A stretch of DNA of 64,000 nt, taken from Saururus chinensis. Taxonomy: Eukaryota; Streptophyta; Magnoliopsida; Piperales; Saururaceae. Shown piece by piece: positions 25,620-37,303 of the stretch; the first letter of the stretch is position 1, and each line of letters starts with the position of its first letter. Where the stretch lies: the NCBI GenBank assembly GCA_035235625.1, contig CP141141.1, forward strand, positions 22,503,968 through 22,567,967, read 5' to 3'. The position numbers and the translations under genes are program-made. Below the pieces are notes generated by a model. That model was given only the letters and a program-made list of their open reading frames with translations. It did no database searches and was not told the DNA's origin.

Positions 25620-26110
25620 CATATTTGTAATGCTCAGTGGAGAGCGTCGCAAATAGTATAAATTGTAGTGACAATTATGATTTTAGTGTCGATCCTGTTT
25701 GAGCTATTTGCAACGCTTAGCATAAGCTCCGCGAATAGTATAAAACAGTTTATTTAAAATATAGTACTATTTGTGATGCTCATTAAAAAACATCACAAAT
25801 AGTATAAATTGTAGCAATAATTATGATTTAGCATCGCTCCTGTTTGTGCTATTTGCGACGCTTCGCATAAGCGGTGCAAATAGTATAAAATTAGTTTTTT
25901 TAAAAATATAGTACTATTTGCAACGCTCACTATGGAGCGTCGCAAATAATAGCGATGGTAATTATTTAGTGTTGCTCCTGTTTGTGCTATTTGTGACGCT
26001 TCACACAAGCGCCGCAAATAGTTTAAAACAGTTTTTTTAAAATATAGTACTATTTGCCACGCTCAATAAAGAGTGTCACAAATAATATAAACAGTAGTGA
26101 CACCAATGGA
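25620..26110. repeat. Tandem repeat, period about 139-147 bp, built from GCGACGC/TTTGCGACGC palindromes
   Basis: GCTATTTGCAACGCTTAGCA (25703), GCTATTTGCGACGCTTCGCA (25848) and GCTATTTGTGACGCTTCACA (25987) start successive units. Each continues into TATAGTACTATTTG-(C/G)-ACGCTCA and GTCGCAAATA. Within each unit the halves are inverted. Open frames are products of the repeat. Confidence 0.85.
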
Positions 26111-26179
26111 TTTGTATCTACGCGGGAGAAATTTTCCTACGTAGGTAAAATTATGCCCGCCTTATTTAACATTTTTCGC

Positions 26180-26595
26180 CCCCACCCTACACCCCCGGTG
26201 CGGGATGAGGAGGAGCAGCAGGGGTGGTGCCGAATCTGGCCCCTCCATAGGATTCTAGCGCAACTCCCCCTGCCCTCTTTCTCTGCTCCCACTCCATATC
26301 ACACCCCTCCTCGGCCTTCTCTGCTTCGCACCCCCGCCCCCTCCTCTACCGGAGGAGGAGGTGAAGAGGGAGCGGCGCCGGATTCGGCTCCAGCCTTGGA
26401 TTTCGGCTCAACCTACCTCCCTTTCCTCCTTCCTCTCACCCACCCCGAGCCTAATCTGCCCTTGTCCCAGTCCCCCCCCCCCGGCTTCTCTACCCCATCT
26501 TTTGTTCGCACCCCCTCCTTTACCAAAGGAGGAGGTGAAGAGGGGGCAGCGCCAGATCTGGCTCCGCCCCCAGATTCCTACACCACCCCCGTGCC
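26180..26595. repeat. GC-rich tandem repeat (about 155-175-bp unit), left part
   Basis: Units are marked by CCTCC-(T)-CTACCGGAGGAGGAGG and TGAAGAGGG-GCGGCGCCGGAT at about 26341 and 26515, with a weaker one at about 26186. The array is cut by the family-C LTR at 26596 and continues at 33127. Proline-rich open frames here follow from the repeat and lack domains. Confidence 0.7.
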
Positions 26596-29096
26596 TGTCA
26601 CGAGTCAGATTTTCAAAACCCTTTTCAATAAAGGACACACAACAAATCACGAGGAATTTTTTTTCTTTAAATCAAATCAATCGATTAAATATCCAGGTCA
26701 TGATAACTAGGGTTTGCAAATATGGATATGAGTACATATGCTATTATTACATGTCAAAATTTGATAAATAGCATGTTAACCCTCTAAGTACAAGTCTATC
26801 ATCTATCCGAAAATAAATAACCAAATAAAGTTGGCTCTCACACCAGCAATTACAATTGCTTACAAAATTTCAGAAGTATGAAACTAGATCCCACTAGTGC
26901 AATGTCACCCTCAAGTGCTCATTGATGTCCTGATCCCGCTAGTCCTCATCTAAAGAACCGGCAACCAAACAAGACCATACAACAATGAAACATCTCCTTA
27001 CATTGGAGGAGAGTTTCAAAAGAACAAAAGTATTATTTAATATTTTTTGAATCGGAACAACATCACCCAATGTTAGTTGTCTATGTACTCATCAGACATC
27101 TCCAATCTTTCCAACAAGATCGGATCGAGACGTAGTTCTGCCTAAAACTACAGTATCTAAAGAAGCATAGCACCACACGCGCAATACTTAAGTATTTTCA
27201 ACCAACCTACATTTTATGCAAGTCCTTTAATCGTTCTACTTATTCTAAGTAAACAAGCAATATCAAACAATATTATTAATTATCTCTCAAACCATTGTTT
27301 GATAATTTATATCCCCGTCTAATCCAAATGACTAACAGACTCATCAAACGTCAACCTAAGTGCCAAATGATACAACCACTATGGACAATCTTTGAAAGGG
27401 AACCATCCATAGTGCGGCCCTGGAATCCACCAAGAAGTACCACAACCCAACCTAGTCCATAAGGACTTGACCGGAGTATAAGGGAATGACCCACAACTAC
27501 ACTTGAACATAAGTGGCGGGAGAAGCCAACCAAGCAGCATGCCAACTAATCCAAATGTGTATACACTGAACAATTCTCAATAAATCAATGGTGAGCCCAA
27601 CTCACGTAGAGCTTCCTCTAACGGGTTGGTGCAACTTCACAGCCAAATCAACAGCTCCTCAATAGAGCTAAGACTCATAAAAATCATTCTAAACCCTATC
27701 CTGCTCGTCAATAAAGTAAGGATTCCAAATGACTATCCTAAACCGTAATAGTCTCATTCAGACTAGGGTTAAAACTCAAAACTGCCATCGATTCATTAAC
27801 CAAAGTAAATTGTCAGGTCAAATGCCTTGTTAACTCTATGAACTAGTCCCAGACCCCTCTGAGGGTATTTTTAGCATTTATTTTGATTAGGTATTCTCGC
27901 CCAATCCAAAGTCATCTAACCCCATTGATTAATCTTTCATTAATCTTAAGCTAGTGATAAATTACTATCACAACATCAAAATAATAAATAATATAGACCA
28001 ACACAGGTCCAAGCATATCGTAATATCAAGAACCAAACTCAATAATGATGATAAAAATGTCTGTGCTCTCTTGTCCTATCCCTCCTTGGGTTAGCTCATT
28101 AAACTTTTATGGCAATGGGTCATCATGCCCCTATGGGCATCAAGGTAATTATCCCATATTGGACATTGTCCTATCTGTTTTGGGCAAGTATTTGACCTCT
28201 CAAGAGGTTCCAGTATCAAATTGGCCCGTTAATTTTATTCACGAGAATACGGGTCGGTCCGCTCATAAGGGTATTTTTGTTATTTTATTTAGGGCTTCTC
28301 TAAACCCTAATGGGTCCAAAGCTAATCTCAGGGGTACTCTTTAACGTTATGGACCTGGGGTAATTTTCTTGCCCTTTACCCTTGAATCGACCTGATTCAC
28401 TTAATAGTTTTACCTTAACCCTAAGGGTAAAATAGTAAATTATCTATTTACTGGGATTTTTTTACAACTTGTGAGCATGTTTATAATTAGGGTACACATA
28501 CACCTATCATTGGAAATTTTTCTTAATTTTTAAACCCACTCATAAGCCCTTAAACTGGAGTCCCTGAATTGGGTCACTCAAAACTATTCTACAATTCAAC
28601 TTAGAAGGGTAAATTGGTCATTTTGCACCATCGAGATATTTCCCTAGGCTGAAACTTAGTGAAGATATCCTACATGTAAGATTCATGATCTTGAACTGGT
28701 TTATTTTATTCTATTTAATGGCTTTTGTGTGGTTTAATGCTAATTCTAATCGGTTTTGGACTAATTTTGAAATTTAAGCGGTTAACAAAGGCTTTAACCA
28801 AAATTTTCTTCACATTTCAGGTTTTGAACTTAATTTAAGTCATTTTGAATTTTTTTGGAAATTTTGAAATTTTCCCTATTTTTCCCAAAAAATTAGGGAG
28901 TGGGACCCACCTTGGGCCCCACATGCGAATTTGGGATTATTAGTCCTAAATGACCATAACATTAACCTAAGACCCTGGGTAATTATTTCAAAAATTTTAG
29001 ATATCAAATTGGGTTTCAAGTAAGCACATTTTTTCATTTTTAATATAAAATCTTATTTGCACCCCGCTAGTTAATTAGGTCTACCCCACCCTTTAC

Positions 29097-29103
29097 TATA
29101 AAA
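29097..29103 (+). promoter_or_regulatory. TATA box of family-B LTR, copy 1
   Basis: TATAAAAGG within CCACCCTTTACTATAAAAGG, in the middle of the LTR where U3 promoters sit. A second identical box lies 589 bp downstream. Confidence 0.6.
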
Positions 29104-29685
29104 GGAAAGGCCCAGTTACTTTCCCAATTGGGAAAGGGCTAAGACCTGGAGCTTAAGACCCTAATCCCCATTTTCCTAAAAGAGAAGGAGATTAAGGTAT
29201 GAATTTGCTTAATGTTTCATTAATCCATTAGGGTTTTACTTAAATCTTTTAAATCTCTTCATTTGTTTTGGATTAATCTCGATTTTTACTCAAAAACTAC
29301 TGATTTGGGTTTCTATTTCAAAACCTAATGTTTGGAATTTCATTTTTTGGTCTCATAAACCCTAGATCTACTTGTTGTTCAAAGTTTTAGGTGTTTTAAA
29401 ATTGGATTTGAGAAGTATTAATAAAAAACATGTTTTGGGTAGGTTTTGGAAGTGTTTGAAGAGCCATTTCGAATCAAAAAATTAGGGAGTGGGACCCACC
29501 TTGGGCCCCACATGCGAATTTGGGATTATTAGTCCTAAATGACCATAACATTAACCTAAGACCCTGGGTAATTATTTCAAAATTTTTAGATATCAAATTG
29601 GGTTTCAAGTAAGCACGTTTTTTCATTTTTAATATAAAATCTTATTTGCACCCCGCTAGTTAATTAGGTCTACCCCACCCTTTAC

Positions 29686-29692
29686 TATAAAA
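29686..29692 (+). promoter_or_regulatory. TATA box of family-B LTR, copy 2
   Basis: Duplicate of the box at 29097, in the same CCACCCTTTACTATAAAAGG context. Confidence 0.6.
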
Positions 29693-32600
29693 GGAAAGGC
29701 CCGGTTACTTTCCCAATTGGGAAAGGGCTGAGACCTGGAGCTTAAGACCCTAATCCCCATTTTCCTAAAAGAGAAGGAGATTAAGGTATGAATTTGCTTA
29801 ATGTTTCATTAATCCATTAGGGTTTTACTTAAATCTTTCAAATCTCTTCATTTGTTTTGGATTAATCTCGATTTTTACTCAAAAACTACTGATTTGGGTT
29901 TCTATTTCAAAACCTAATGTTTGGAATTTCGTTTTTTGGTCTCATAAACCCTAGATCTACTTGTTGTTCAAAGTTTTAGGTGTTTTAAAATTGGATTGGA
30001 GAAGTATTAATAAAAAACATGTTTTGGGTAGGTTTTGGAAGTGTTTGAAGAGCCATTTCGAATCAAGAACTAGCTGGAAGGTAAGTGTTTTGGTCTTAAA
30101 CATTGTTGTGGTTTCAAATTCAAGATTTTTTGAAGTTTTGAAATGGGTTCGATGGTTATGAGCTTTAATGGTAATTTGGGAAAGGTTTAATCTTTGATAA
30201 AATTTCTTAGGGTTTATGTTTAGTAATGGTTGGATTTGATGTTTATTAAGTATGGTGATGTTTGGGAGTAGGATTTGGGAGTTTGAATGGTTTATGAGAA
30301 GTTTCGGTGTTGAATTCGAAGTGGGGAAGACGAACCAGGAACTACTGTTGTGTTGAGCAAACGGCCTTGCAAGCCGATCGAGCGGCTAGCCATTTGAACG
30401 GCTCTGCAAGCCGATCGAACGATTATACTACAATTTTGGCCATTTTGTTTCTTTTGCTTATTTTTATACTTTTACTCTTAAATACCAATTCTTATGTTAA
30501 TATTAAGTAATTTGAGTTAGTATGAGCCACTAGAAGGACATGTTATTAATGTTAGAAATTATGAAGAGTATTTAAGTATTATATGAAATTGCATGTTGTT
30601 GGCTACACATGTAAGGATTTCTTATCTTGAATCTATGATTGGATGATTCTTTAAGTTTTAAACATGATTTTAGCAAGATTATAACATGAGAATAAACTGG
30701 TATGTCCTTATATAATGTGATTAAATTATGGGTGAATGATGGTGCCATGTCTAGATTCAAGTATGGTGTGAATATGCTTGCATAGGTTTAGCATGATGTT
30801 AAACTTGACTTGATTAATAGTTTTTGATGGTTTTAACTCATGATTTCAGTTAGGAACGATGATTAGATGTTAAAGAGCATGTGTGGTGTAATAATGAGTT
30901 ATTTACAAGGCATGTTTATATGCTTAGAGTTGAATGTTTCTATCATGTACACACCTATGTGGGGGATGATTATGATACCTCTTGATATTATGATTATGAA
31001 TGATGCATGAGGGGCTGATGGGAGAACGACTCATGAATAAGTTTCACGTTTGCTTTGCCCACGTATGTACCATATTGCATGCATCATGTAACAGATTTTC
31101 GATTGAGACTTTATCGAGATTTAATCGTGGTTGATCGATTAGATGCAATTATGTGAGATTGCGTGCCAGATTAATCGATTGTGAGCTTATCGAAAATTGG
31201 TTGGTCTGAAAGGACATGTTTTCAATTTGAGTTCCGGTGTGGAACATGGATATTCCCCGGGTTGAGTAAATTTGAATTGATGTTGAGTTGAGTTGTATGG
31301 AGACATGTTGTGTACTCATCTTGTGGTTGAGATTTCTTGAGATAGTCATCTAGACCCTGAGAATCCAGAGTGGTATGCCTTCGTGCACTGGCTACCACAT
31401 GTTCTAGGTTTCCTGTGTAGAATTCGGACTCTTCCTATTGCAGAAGATGTCCAGGACGAACAGACCTACTTTAGGTTCTTTGTTTGAGATTCTGACATCC
31501 TTGGTTAGGATTGTCCAGGGTGAGAAGGCTTAGGGGCTTACTACCCCGATCACTCTAGATTTCCTTCATGGAATTAAAACTATGTCGATAATGGGCTAAC
31601 ACCCTAGGTTCTCTGTGTGAGATTCGGACCTTTCTTTGTAGATTGTCCAGAGCGGGTGATATGATTGTATTTTTCTCCATGATGGAGACATTCACCATTT
31701 GTTGATAATGCATATCTATGAGATAATATTATGCCCAGGTTACACAGGTTGTGTAGGGATAATTGATATTATGTGACACATGTGAATATGATTTATTATA
31801 CATAATTTAGTATCATGTGATTGAGACTCTAATCATGTAGAGTGAATGATCTATAGATGAATGATATGAATATGCATTATGTGATTACGTGTTAAAGACA
31901 TGTGCTATGCAGGTTGAATATTATGAAGAAGAATAGCTTGATGTGCATGATTATGGATGTCTTCTGATTTATGCTATTATGTTTATAGAACATCTTGTAT
32001 GGATGTTTATGTTTCAGACTCGTGTGTGTCTAATGCTTTTAGACTTGTCACAGATTTTCTGATTACGAGCCATGTGTCGGCTTAGGATGATAAGTATGTG
32101 GTTTGAGAGTGAGGATTTATTTCAAAATCATTATCCTAATTTATTTTGCCTTATTTATCTTGCTCAAATGACAAAAGATGTGCAACTCCGTGTATGTGTT
32201 AAATACTTGATTAAGGGATTAAAGTCTTTAGCAATGCAATTTAGTCCCCCCCGTGTGCTTCAACTAGCCCCTAAACCGGGTTCGGCTCGGATCGGGCAAG
32301 CACCGGCCGGGGTGTGACACTACATGCTCTCACGGTCATTTGTAATTTTTTTCCAAATTTTTCTGATTATTTTAACTCATTGAACTGGATTTGGTTCAAT
32401 TGTTTTTAGTTTGGACTAGAATGGGCTTGGTTACCCGACCTAGTCCAAACGGGAACCCAACAATCCGCTTTTTGGGTCATCTTCCCCGTAGTCATCTAGA
32501 GGCCTGATGGCCTCTGGTGGCGTCGTCTCTATTCGCTGTGGTGGAGTGAGGGTTAGGCCTGGCCAAATTGCTGCCTCGCGGCAATTCAGAAGGTTCGGGC

Positions 32601-33126
32601 CTTCCATTCTCCTGTGGCTGGCCGGTGGCCAAATGACCCTTTTTTCTGCGATTTGGCCAATATGTCTATCGGTCGCCCATCATGGCCCAATGAGGGGCGG
32701 GCTCAACCCGACTGCCATCGTACGGCAAGCGGCTAGCCCAAACCTCTCAGGTGGTTCCTCCTCTTCTTCCTCCTCCCTTCGTCAAATGCTAAGATCCCAC
32801 TCTCAATAAGTCTTAAATATATTTTTAATAATCATGGAGATTAGGGTTACTAATTCCCTTACAAGTTAGACAAAACCTCCTCACTTAAGCAACCTAATTG
32901 AGCTTCTAAAAATTAATTTCTATTAGCTTAATTAATCGGGCTTGTATAGTGACTTAAACAGACAATTTACATGTCTAATTCAAGTAAACGGGCCCTACGT
33001 GATGTGTTCCAATTTGAACGGTCATAACTCCCTCATCCGAACTTCAATTCGTGCATTCTTAGTGGCTTACGAAGCTCTTTCTGTCCACTTTTTAACACAT
33101 GGGGTTCAAAAATCTGGGATATTACA

Positions 33127-33295
33127 CCGCCCCCCTCCTCCGCCAGAGGAGGAGGTGAAGAGGGGCGGCTCCGTATCTAGCTCTGCCCCTAAATTCCAGC
33201 ACCGCTCCCCGTCCCCTCCCTTCCCCCCCCCCCTCTTCCACTACCCGACCCTAGCCTGCACCCCCTCCCGTTTGCCGGAGTAGGAGAAGATGGGG
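33127..33295. repeat. GC-rich tandem repeat, right part
   Basis: CCTCCTCCGCCAGAGGAGGA followed by GGTGAAGAGGGGCGGCTCCG continues the array at 26180-26595, which shows that the family-C LTR landed inside it. Confidence 0.65.
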
Positions 33296-33299
33296 AGGT

Positions 33300-33831
33300 A
33301 TTTTAAAAAATAAAATATAGTGACACTTCAACAAGCGTCGCTTATTTTTTTAAAAATAATATATTATTAGTGACAGTTGTTTAAATTTATGTTTTTTATA
33401 TTATTAGCGACATTTTTCTAAAGTGTTGGTAAACACTTTTAGCGACAGATAAAAAATGGAAAAAATGTTTTTTATATTTTTTTAATATTATGTTAATGTA
33501 TTAGCGACACTTTGGAAAACATTGCTAATAATATATTATTAGTGATGATTTCTATGAAGCGTCACTAATATTCTCTTATTAGAGATGCTTATGACAAAGT
33601 GTCGCTAATAATAGATTATTAGTGATGCTTGTGAACTAATATTAGTGACAAAAAAATAAAATGTTGCTAATATTAGTACTATTAGCAATGCTTTTTGGTA
33701 TGCCTCGGTAATGAGTAGTTGCAATGAGACTATTATCGATGATTTTAAGCATTGGTTATAGTCATTAGCAACTCTTAAGGGACTATTAGCAACCCTTAAA
33801 AGCATCGCTAATAGTCCTTTTTTTTGTAGTG
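33300..33831 (-). mobile_element. Right end of CACTA-like element: palindrome array and terminal inverted repeat
   Basis: Multiple TAGCGACACTTT / AAGCGTCACTAATA units lead to ATCGCTAATAGTCCTTTTTT followed by TTTGTAGTG at 33831. Reverse-complemented this is CACTACAAAAAAAAGGACTA, which pairs with the left end at 20218. Confidence 0.55.
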
Positions 33832-34250
33832 GGCAGAGTAGGGGAGAGGGAGTTGGGGGGAGTAGGGGAAAATAAGGGGGTGGGGAAAGAGGGGGAGGGG
33901 AACCGGAACCAAACTCCCGCGCCCTGGAGCCCTTCCATTCCTCCTCCCCAAGCTGATAGTAGGGGAGGGGGTGTGGGATAAATGGAACTATGGCACGAGC
34001 GAAATTTCACCCACGTTGAGACTTTTTGCCATGCTTTTAACAAGTATCACAAAAAGTCAAGTATTTACAATGCTTACATTTAAACATTGCTAATAGTCCA
34101 AGCTATTAGTGATGCAAATAGAAAAAAAATGATGGCCCATTTGGGCTCAACGTATTTGTGATGTTTAATATAAAGCTTTGCGAATAAGCTACGTATTTGG
34201 ATGCTTTATATTAAACATTGCAAATACTCTAATTTATACTTAATATATAT
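33832..34250. repeat. GA-rich segment and further CACTA-type repeats
   Basis: GGGCAGAGTAGGGGAGAGGG resembles the GA-rich DNA left of 20218. It is followed by AGCATCGC/GCGATGCTT-like units at 34020-34220 (for example GTATTTGTGATGTTTAATAT). Confidence 0.5.
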
Positions 34251-34299
34251 TATATAATATGTAAATATTTGATATATAATTACAAAATATAAAATTACT

Positions 34300-35280
34300 T
34301 TATTAAGTCTTGTTTTTGTGAGACTGAGCTTATGCGTGTCAGCATGAGCCCACGCTCTGTGGGCTGTTGAATTTCGATCTTGTGATTAACATAACTTTGG
34401 GATAGGTACGTTGCATGTCCTCATCTGCCATCGGATACAAAAAAATAAATTAATTTCGTTAGTCCTGTTTGTGTGCGGCTATGTGGGACTTCAAATTTAA
34501 AAATAAAAAATAAAAATTCAATTCTGTTTACATAAGCCCCGACTATGTAGTGCTATCAGATTTTGATCCAACAACATAAATAACTTAATGGGCAGGTAGG
34601 TTGCATGCCCCTTTATGCTGTGGGATGTCAGAAAAATTTAAATAATATCTTTAGTTTCATTTGTGTGAGATGAGGCTTATGCGTGAGCTGTATGGGCCAT
34701 CAGACTTTAAAAAAATTAAATTAATATCTTCAATCCCGTTTGTGTGAGATAGGGTCACACGTCTCAAATTAATTTTATTTTTTTTTAAATCCAATGGTGC
34801 ACAGAGTTGGGGTGTGAGCCTAGTTTCATACAAACGGGACTAACGAAGTTAATTGAAAAAAATTTAATATCTAATGGTTGAAGGGGCCATGCAACCTACC
34901 TGCCGCTTGAGTTATGTTTGTCGTTGGATTGAGATTTGACAGCCCACATACCCAGGGCTCATGCTGACGCACAAGACAATAGATCGAGATCCGACAGCAT
35001 AAGGCGGCATGCAACTTGCCTTGCCTTCCCCGTGAGTTATGTACATCGTCGGATTGAGTAGCGATTTCCCACAAGGTCGGGGCACAACCTTGCACGTCTG
35101 ATCTTGTCCTCATGCAAATGAGACTATATAATTTTTTTTTAAGATCCAATGATGCAAGGGGGCATGAGCTCTCTACATCGTCAGATCGAAATTCAACTAC
35201 CCACAAGGTTAGAGCTCATGTTGAAGCGCATGAGCTCAGTCTCACATTAACGGGACGAAAGAAATTATAACCATTGCAGC
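34300..35280. repeat. Large imperfect inverted repeat, arms of about 480 bp, centre near 34790
   Basis: The left arm starts with GTGAGACTGAGCTTATGCG near 34318. The right arm ends with its inverse, CGCATGAGCTCAGTCTCAC, near 35250. Within each arm there are about three diverged units containing (C)CCCGTTTGTGTGAG, AGCATGAGCC, GTGGGCTGTTGAATTTCGAT and AGGTAGGTTGCATGCC. A run of T/A at about 34780 marks the turning point. No coding sequence. Confidence 0.75.
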
Positions 35281-35289
35281 TACATTTAA

Positions 35290-35996
35290 AATATATTTTT
35301 TTTCAAATATAAGATATTTGTGATGCTTATAACTCTAAGCATCACAACTAAGTGTATTAGTTGCGATGCTTATAACTAAACATTGCAACTAATTGTCTTA
35401 GTTGTGACAGTTAGTCATAAGCGTCACGAGTTAATTTTTTTTGCTAATATAAGTCATTTAGGATGCTTATGACTAAGCATCACAACTAAGCATATTAGTT
35501 GCAATGCTTAGTCATATGCGTTGCAACTAGTTTTTTTTTTCAAAATTTTGCTTATATAAGTTATTTGTGATGCTTTTGTATAAGTGTTTTAAATAGTAGG
35601 CAAAAAGTGGTACTATTTGTTACGCTTATACAAAACATTGCAAATATGGCTCCTATTTGCGACACTTGAAAAGAATAGTAGTTTCGACGCTTTTACTATT
35701 TGCGATGCTTATATAAAAGCGTTGCAAATATAGCTCATATTTAGTACGCCAAAGCATAAGAGTCGCAAATAGTATATAAATAAGATTTGGTTTATTTTTA
35801 TTTAAAAAAAATAGTATTTACGACACTTTTGTATGAGCATAGGAAATAGTAGTACTATTTGTGAAATGTGTACAAAAGCGTCGCGAATAGAGCTGCTATT
35901 TGCAATGCATTTTCAAGCATCGTAAAAAACCGTTATTAGCGACACTTTTAAGTGTGTCAATAATAAAAGCGTTGCAAATACTACTTTTTGTTGTAG
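35290..35996 (-). mobile_element. Second CACTA-type end: GCGATGCTT palindromes and terminal repeat
   Basis: Runs of TTGCGATGCTTATAACTAA / AGCATCACAACTAAG and TATTTGCGATGCTTATATAA units end at AAATACTACTTTTTGTTGTAGTG (35973-35995 region). Reversed, the last bases read CACTACAACAAAAAGTAG, a CACTA-style terminus. A matching outer left end was not identified. Confidence 0.5.
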
Positions 35997-35999
35997 TGA

Positions 36000-37303
36000 C
36001 CCTTCTAGAGACTCTCTAGATATTTGTTGGTTTGTAGAAATTGACAAATAGAGAAAGATAAAGTGCCTCTAATTCCCAATTACATTATAAGATATATCTT
36101 CCCTTATTAATAGAAAACTAAACTCATATTTTTATCCTATGCATAAAATTCCTATGTGTCTGGCTGAAACCTCCAAATCAAAGCAACAATCAACATGGAA
36201 GAATTTTTATTTAGAAATCCAACTCGAGAAAAACCATGGGACTCTCTGTCTAGACCAAATATGCACTATGTAAACACAAATATAGAGGTATTGGTTTTCA
36301 AAGTCACAAACCCTTCTTTTCTTCACTTGTCTAACTTCAACAGTACTATGCTAAACTCTTGTATCATTACCCTTGGTTGTTTACATCAATCAACTTAGTC
36401 TTCCCACCTTCCTTTGCTTCCAAGCTTCCAATAGATCCAGACCTTCATGGCAAGTCCCTTTAGTATTAATAACTTTTTCTTTTTGATCTTCTCAACAACT
36501 TTCTTCAGAAACACACTTAATCCCTTCAAGTATTTTTTGCTCTTACTTAGCTCAAATTACTTTTTTAATTTTTACTATAAGGTCCATGATTAAGGAGGCT
36601 AAGTCACTATTGAAATCATTAGAGAAGTTTCACTCTTTTTCTCTAGGTTTTCCTAGCTTTTCTTTTATCACTTTCACACATTTTAAGACCCTTAAGTAGT
36701 CTAAGGAGTTCTACCTAGAATAGATATCTAAATCCAATCAGAATAGCCAATTTCAGGAAACTATGTATTGAAACAATAGATCGTTCCTTGTTTTGTTTGA
36801 ATGCGGATGTGCAATTGATTGATCCTTTAAGAAAATAATCTATTGATTGGCTTACTATAGTTTTTCTTATCTAGGTGTGATCTACCCATTAAGAAGGCGA
36901 TCAATCATTAAGGTTACAAGACTCCTTCCGATTAGCATTCCATCAATCTCATCTCCAGGCGATAGATATTTCAAGTTACTAAGAAGTGCAATGAACAACA
37001 TTCAAGACCGATTGATTGTTCGATAGTACGTGATCTATTGTTGATGAACAAAAAAACTATTTTCAACCAAAATGCCTCCAAAACTCTCCTACACTATAAA
37101 ATGAAATTCCCATGATGTTGAGGTGTGTGAGTTTGATGTGTGTGCATATTTTTACTTGTTGAAACACTTCTTGAGTCTACTGCTCTGCTTCATCTTTAAC
37201 TTATGATCTTTAACAATACTGTGACTCAAAATACACACATATGATATTGTTTTGATAACCAAAATAAGTCAATACAATACATATGATCACACATGTTCTT
37301 ACA
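36000..37303 (-). mobile_element. Copia LTR, minus strand (SIRE/Maximus-like)
   Basis: On the minus strand GCCAAATGGAGAGAT (polypurine tract, 37304-37318) is followed by TGTAAGAACATGTGTGATCA, the typical start of a large copia LTR. The body contains ATTGATT/GATCGATT motifs and no coding sequence. The LTR's other end is not clear; it may be cut at the CACTA boundary near 35996-36040. Confidence 0.55.

Larger units (their letters stand above)
28886..30063 (+). repeat. 589-bp tandem duplication inside the family-B LTR
   Basis: Copy 1 is 28886-29474 and copy 2 is 29475-30063. Landmarks keep an exact 589-bp offset (AATTAGGGAGTGGGACCCAC at 28891 and 29480; GAGCCATTTCGAATCAA at 29461 and 30050). 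Only a handful of substitutions were seen, so the event is recent. The junction is a CAAAAAATTAGG / CGAATCAA boundary. Confidence 0.95.
28675..32319 (+). mobile_element. Family-B solo LTR with TSD CTACA
   Basis: Starts TGTAAGATTCATGATCTTG and ends GGCCGGGGTGTGACA; 3645 bp, flanked by CTACA at 28670-28674 and 32320-32324. Inserted in the family-C LTR, whose matching sequence resumes directly at 32325. It contains a 589-bp tandem duplication (28886-30063) with two TATA boxes. The TGTAA...GTGACA ends resemble Tekay/Del-type gypsy LTRs (inference). There is no gag or pol, so it is a solo LTR. Open frames such as 29961-30161 and 32072-32317 have no recognisable domain. Confidence 0.88.
26596..33126 (-). 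mobile_element. Family-C LTR, interrupted by a nested family-B LTR
   Basis: On the minus strand it starts TGTAATATCCCAGATTTTTG (33126) and ends AATCTGACTCGTGACA (26596). Net of the nested element at 28675-32319 it is about 2.88 kb. It matches the family-C solo LTR at 52618-56271 along its length (ACAGAAAGAGCTTCG, AGTTCGGATGAGGGAG, TAGGGCCCGTTT, and GGTCATGATA/ATATCCAGG near the 3' end). Flanks are GTGCC and CCGCC, so no exact target duplication is visible. No internal retroelement genes. Confidence 0.75.

Noticed and set aside
25620-26110. CRISPR-like array of short repeats
   Set aside because: Repeats are degenerate, palindromic and of about 140-bp period in plant DNA; no spacers or cas genes.
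26054-26771. Pro/Ser-rich open frames
   Set aside because: They follow the GC-rich tandem repeat and cross the start of the family-C LTR at 26596.
28045-28344. 99-codon open frame
   Set aside because: It lies in a family-C LTR and has no recognisable domain.
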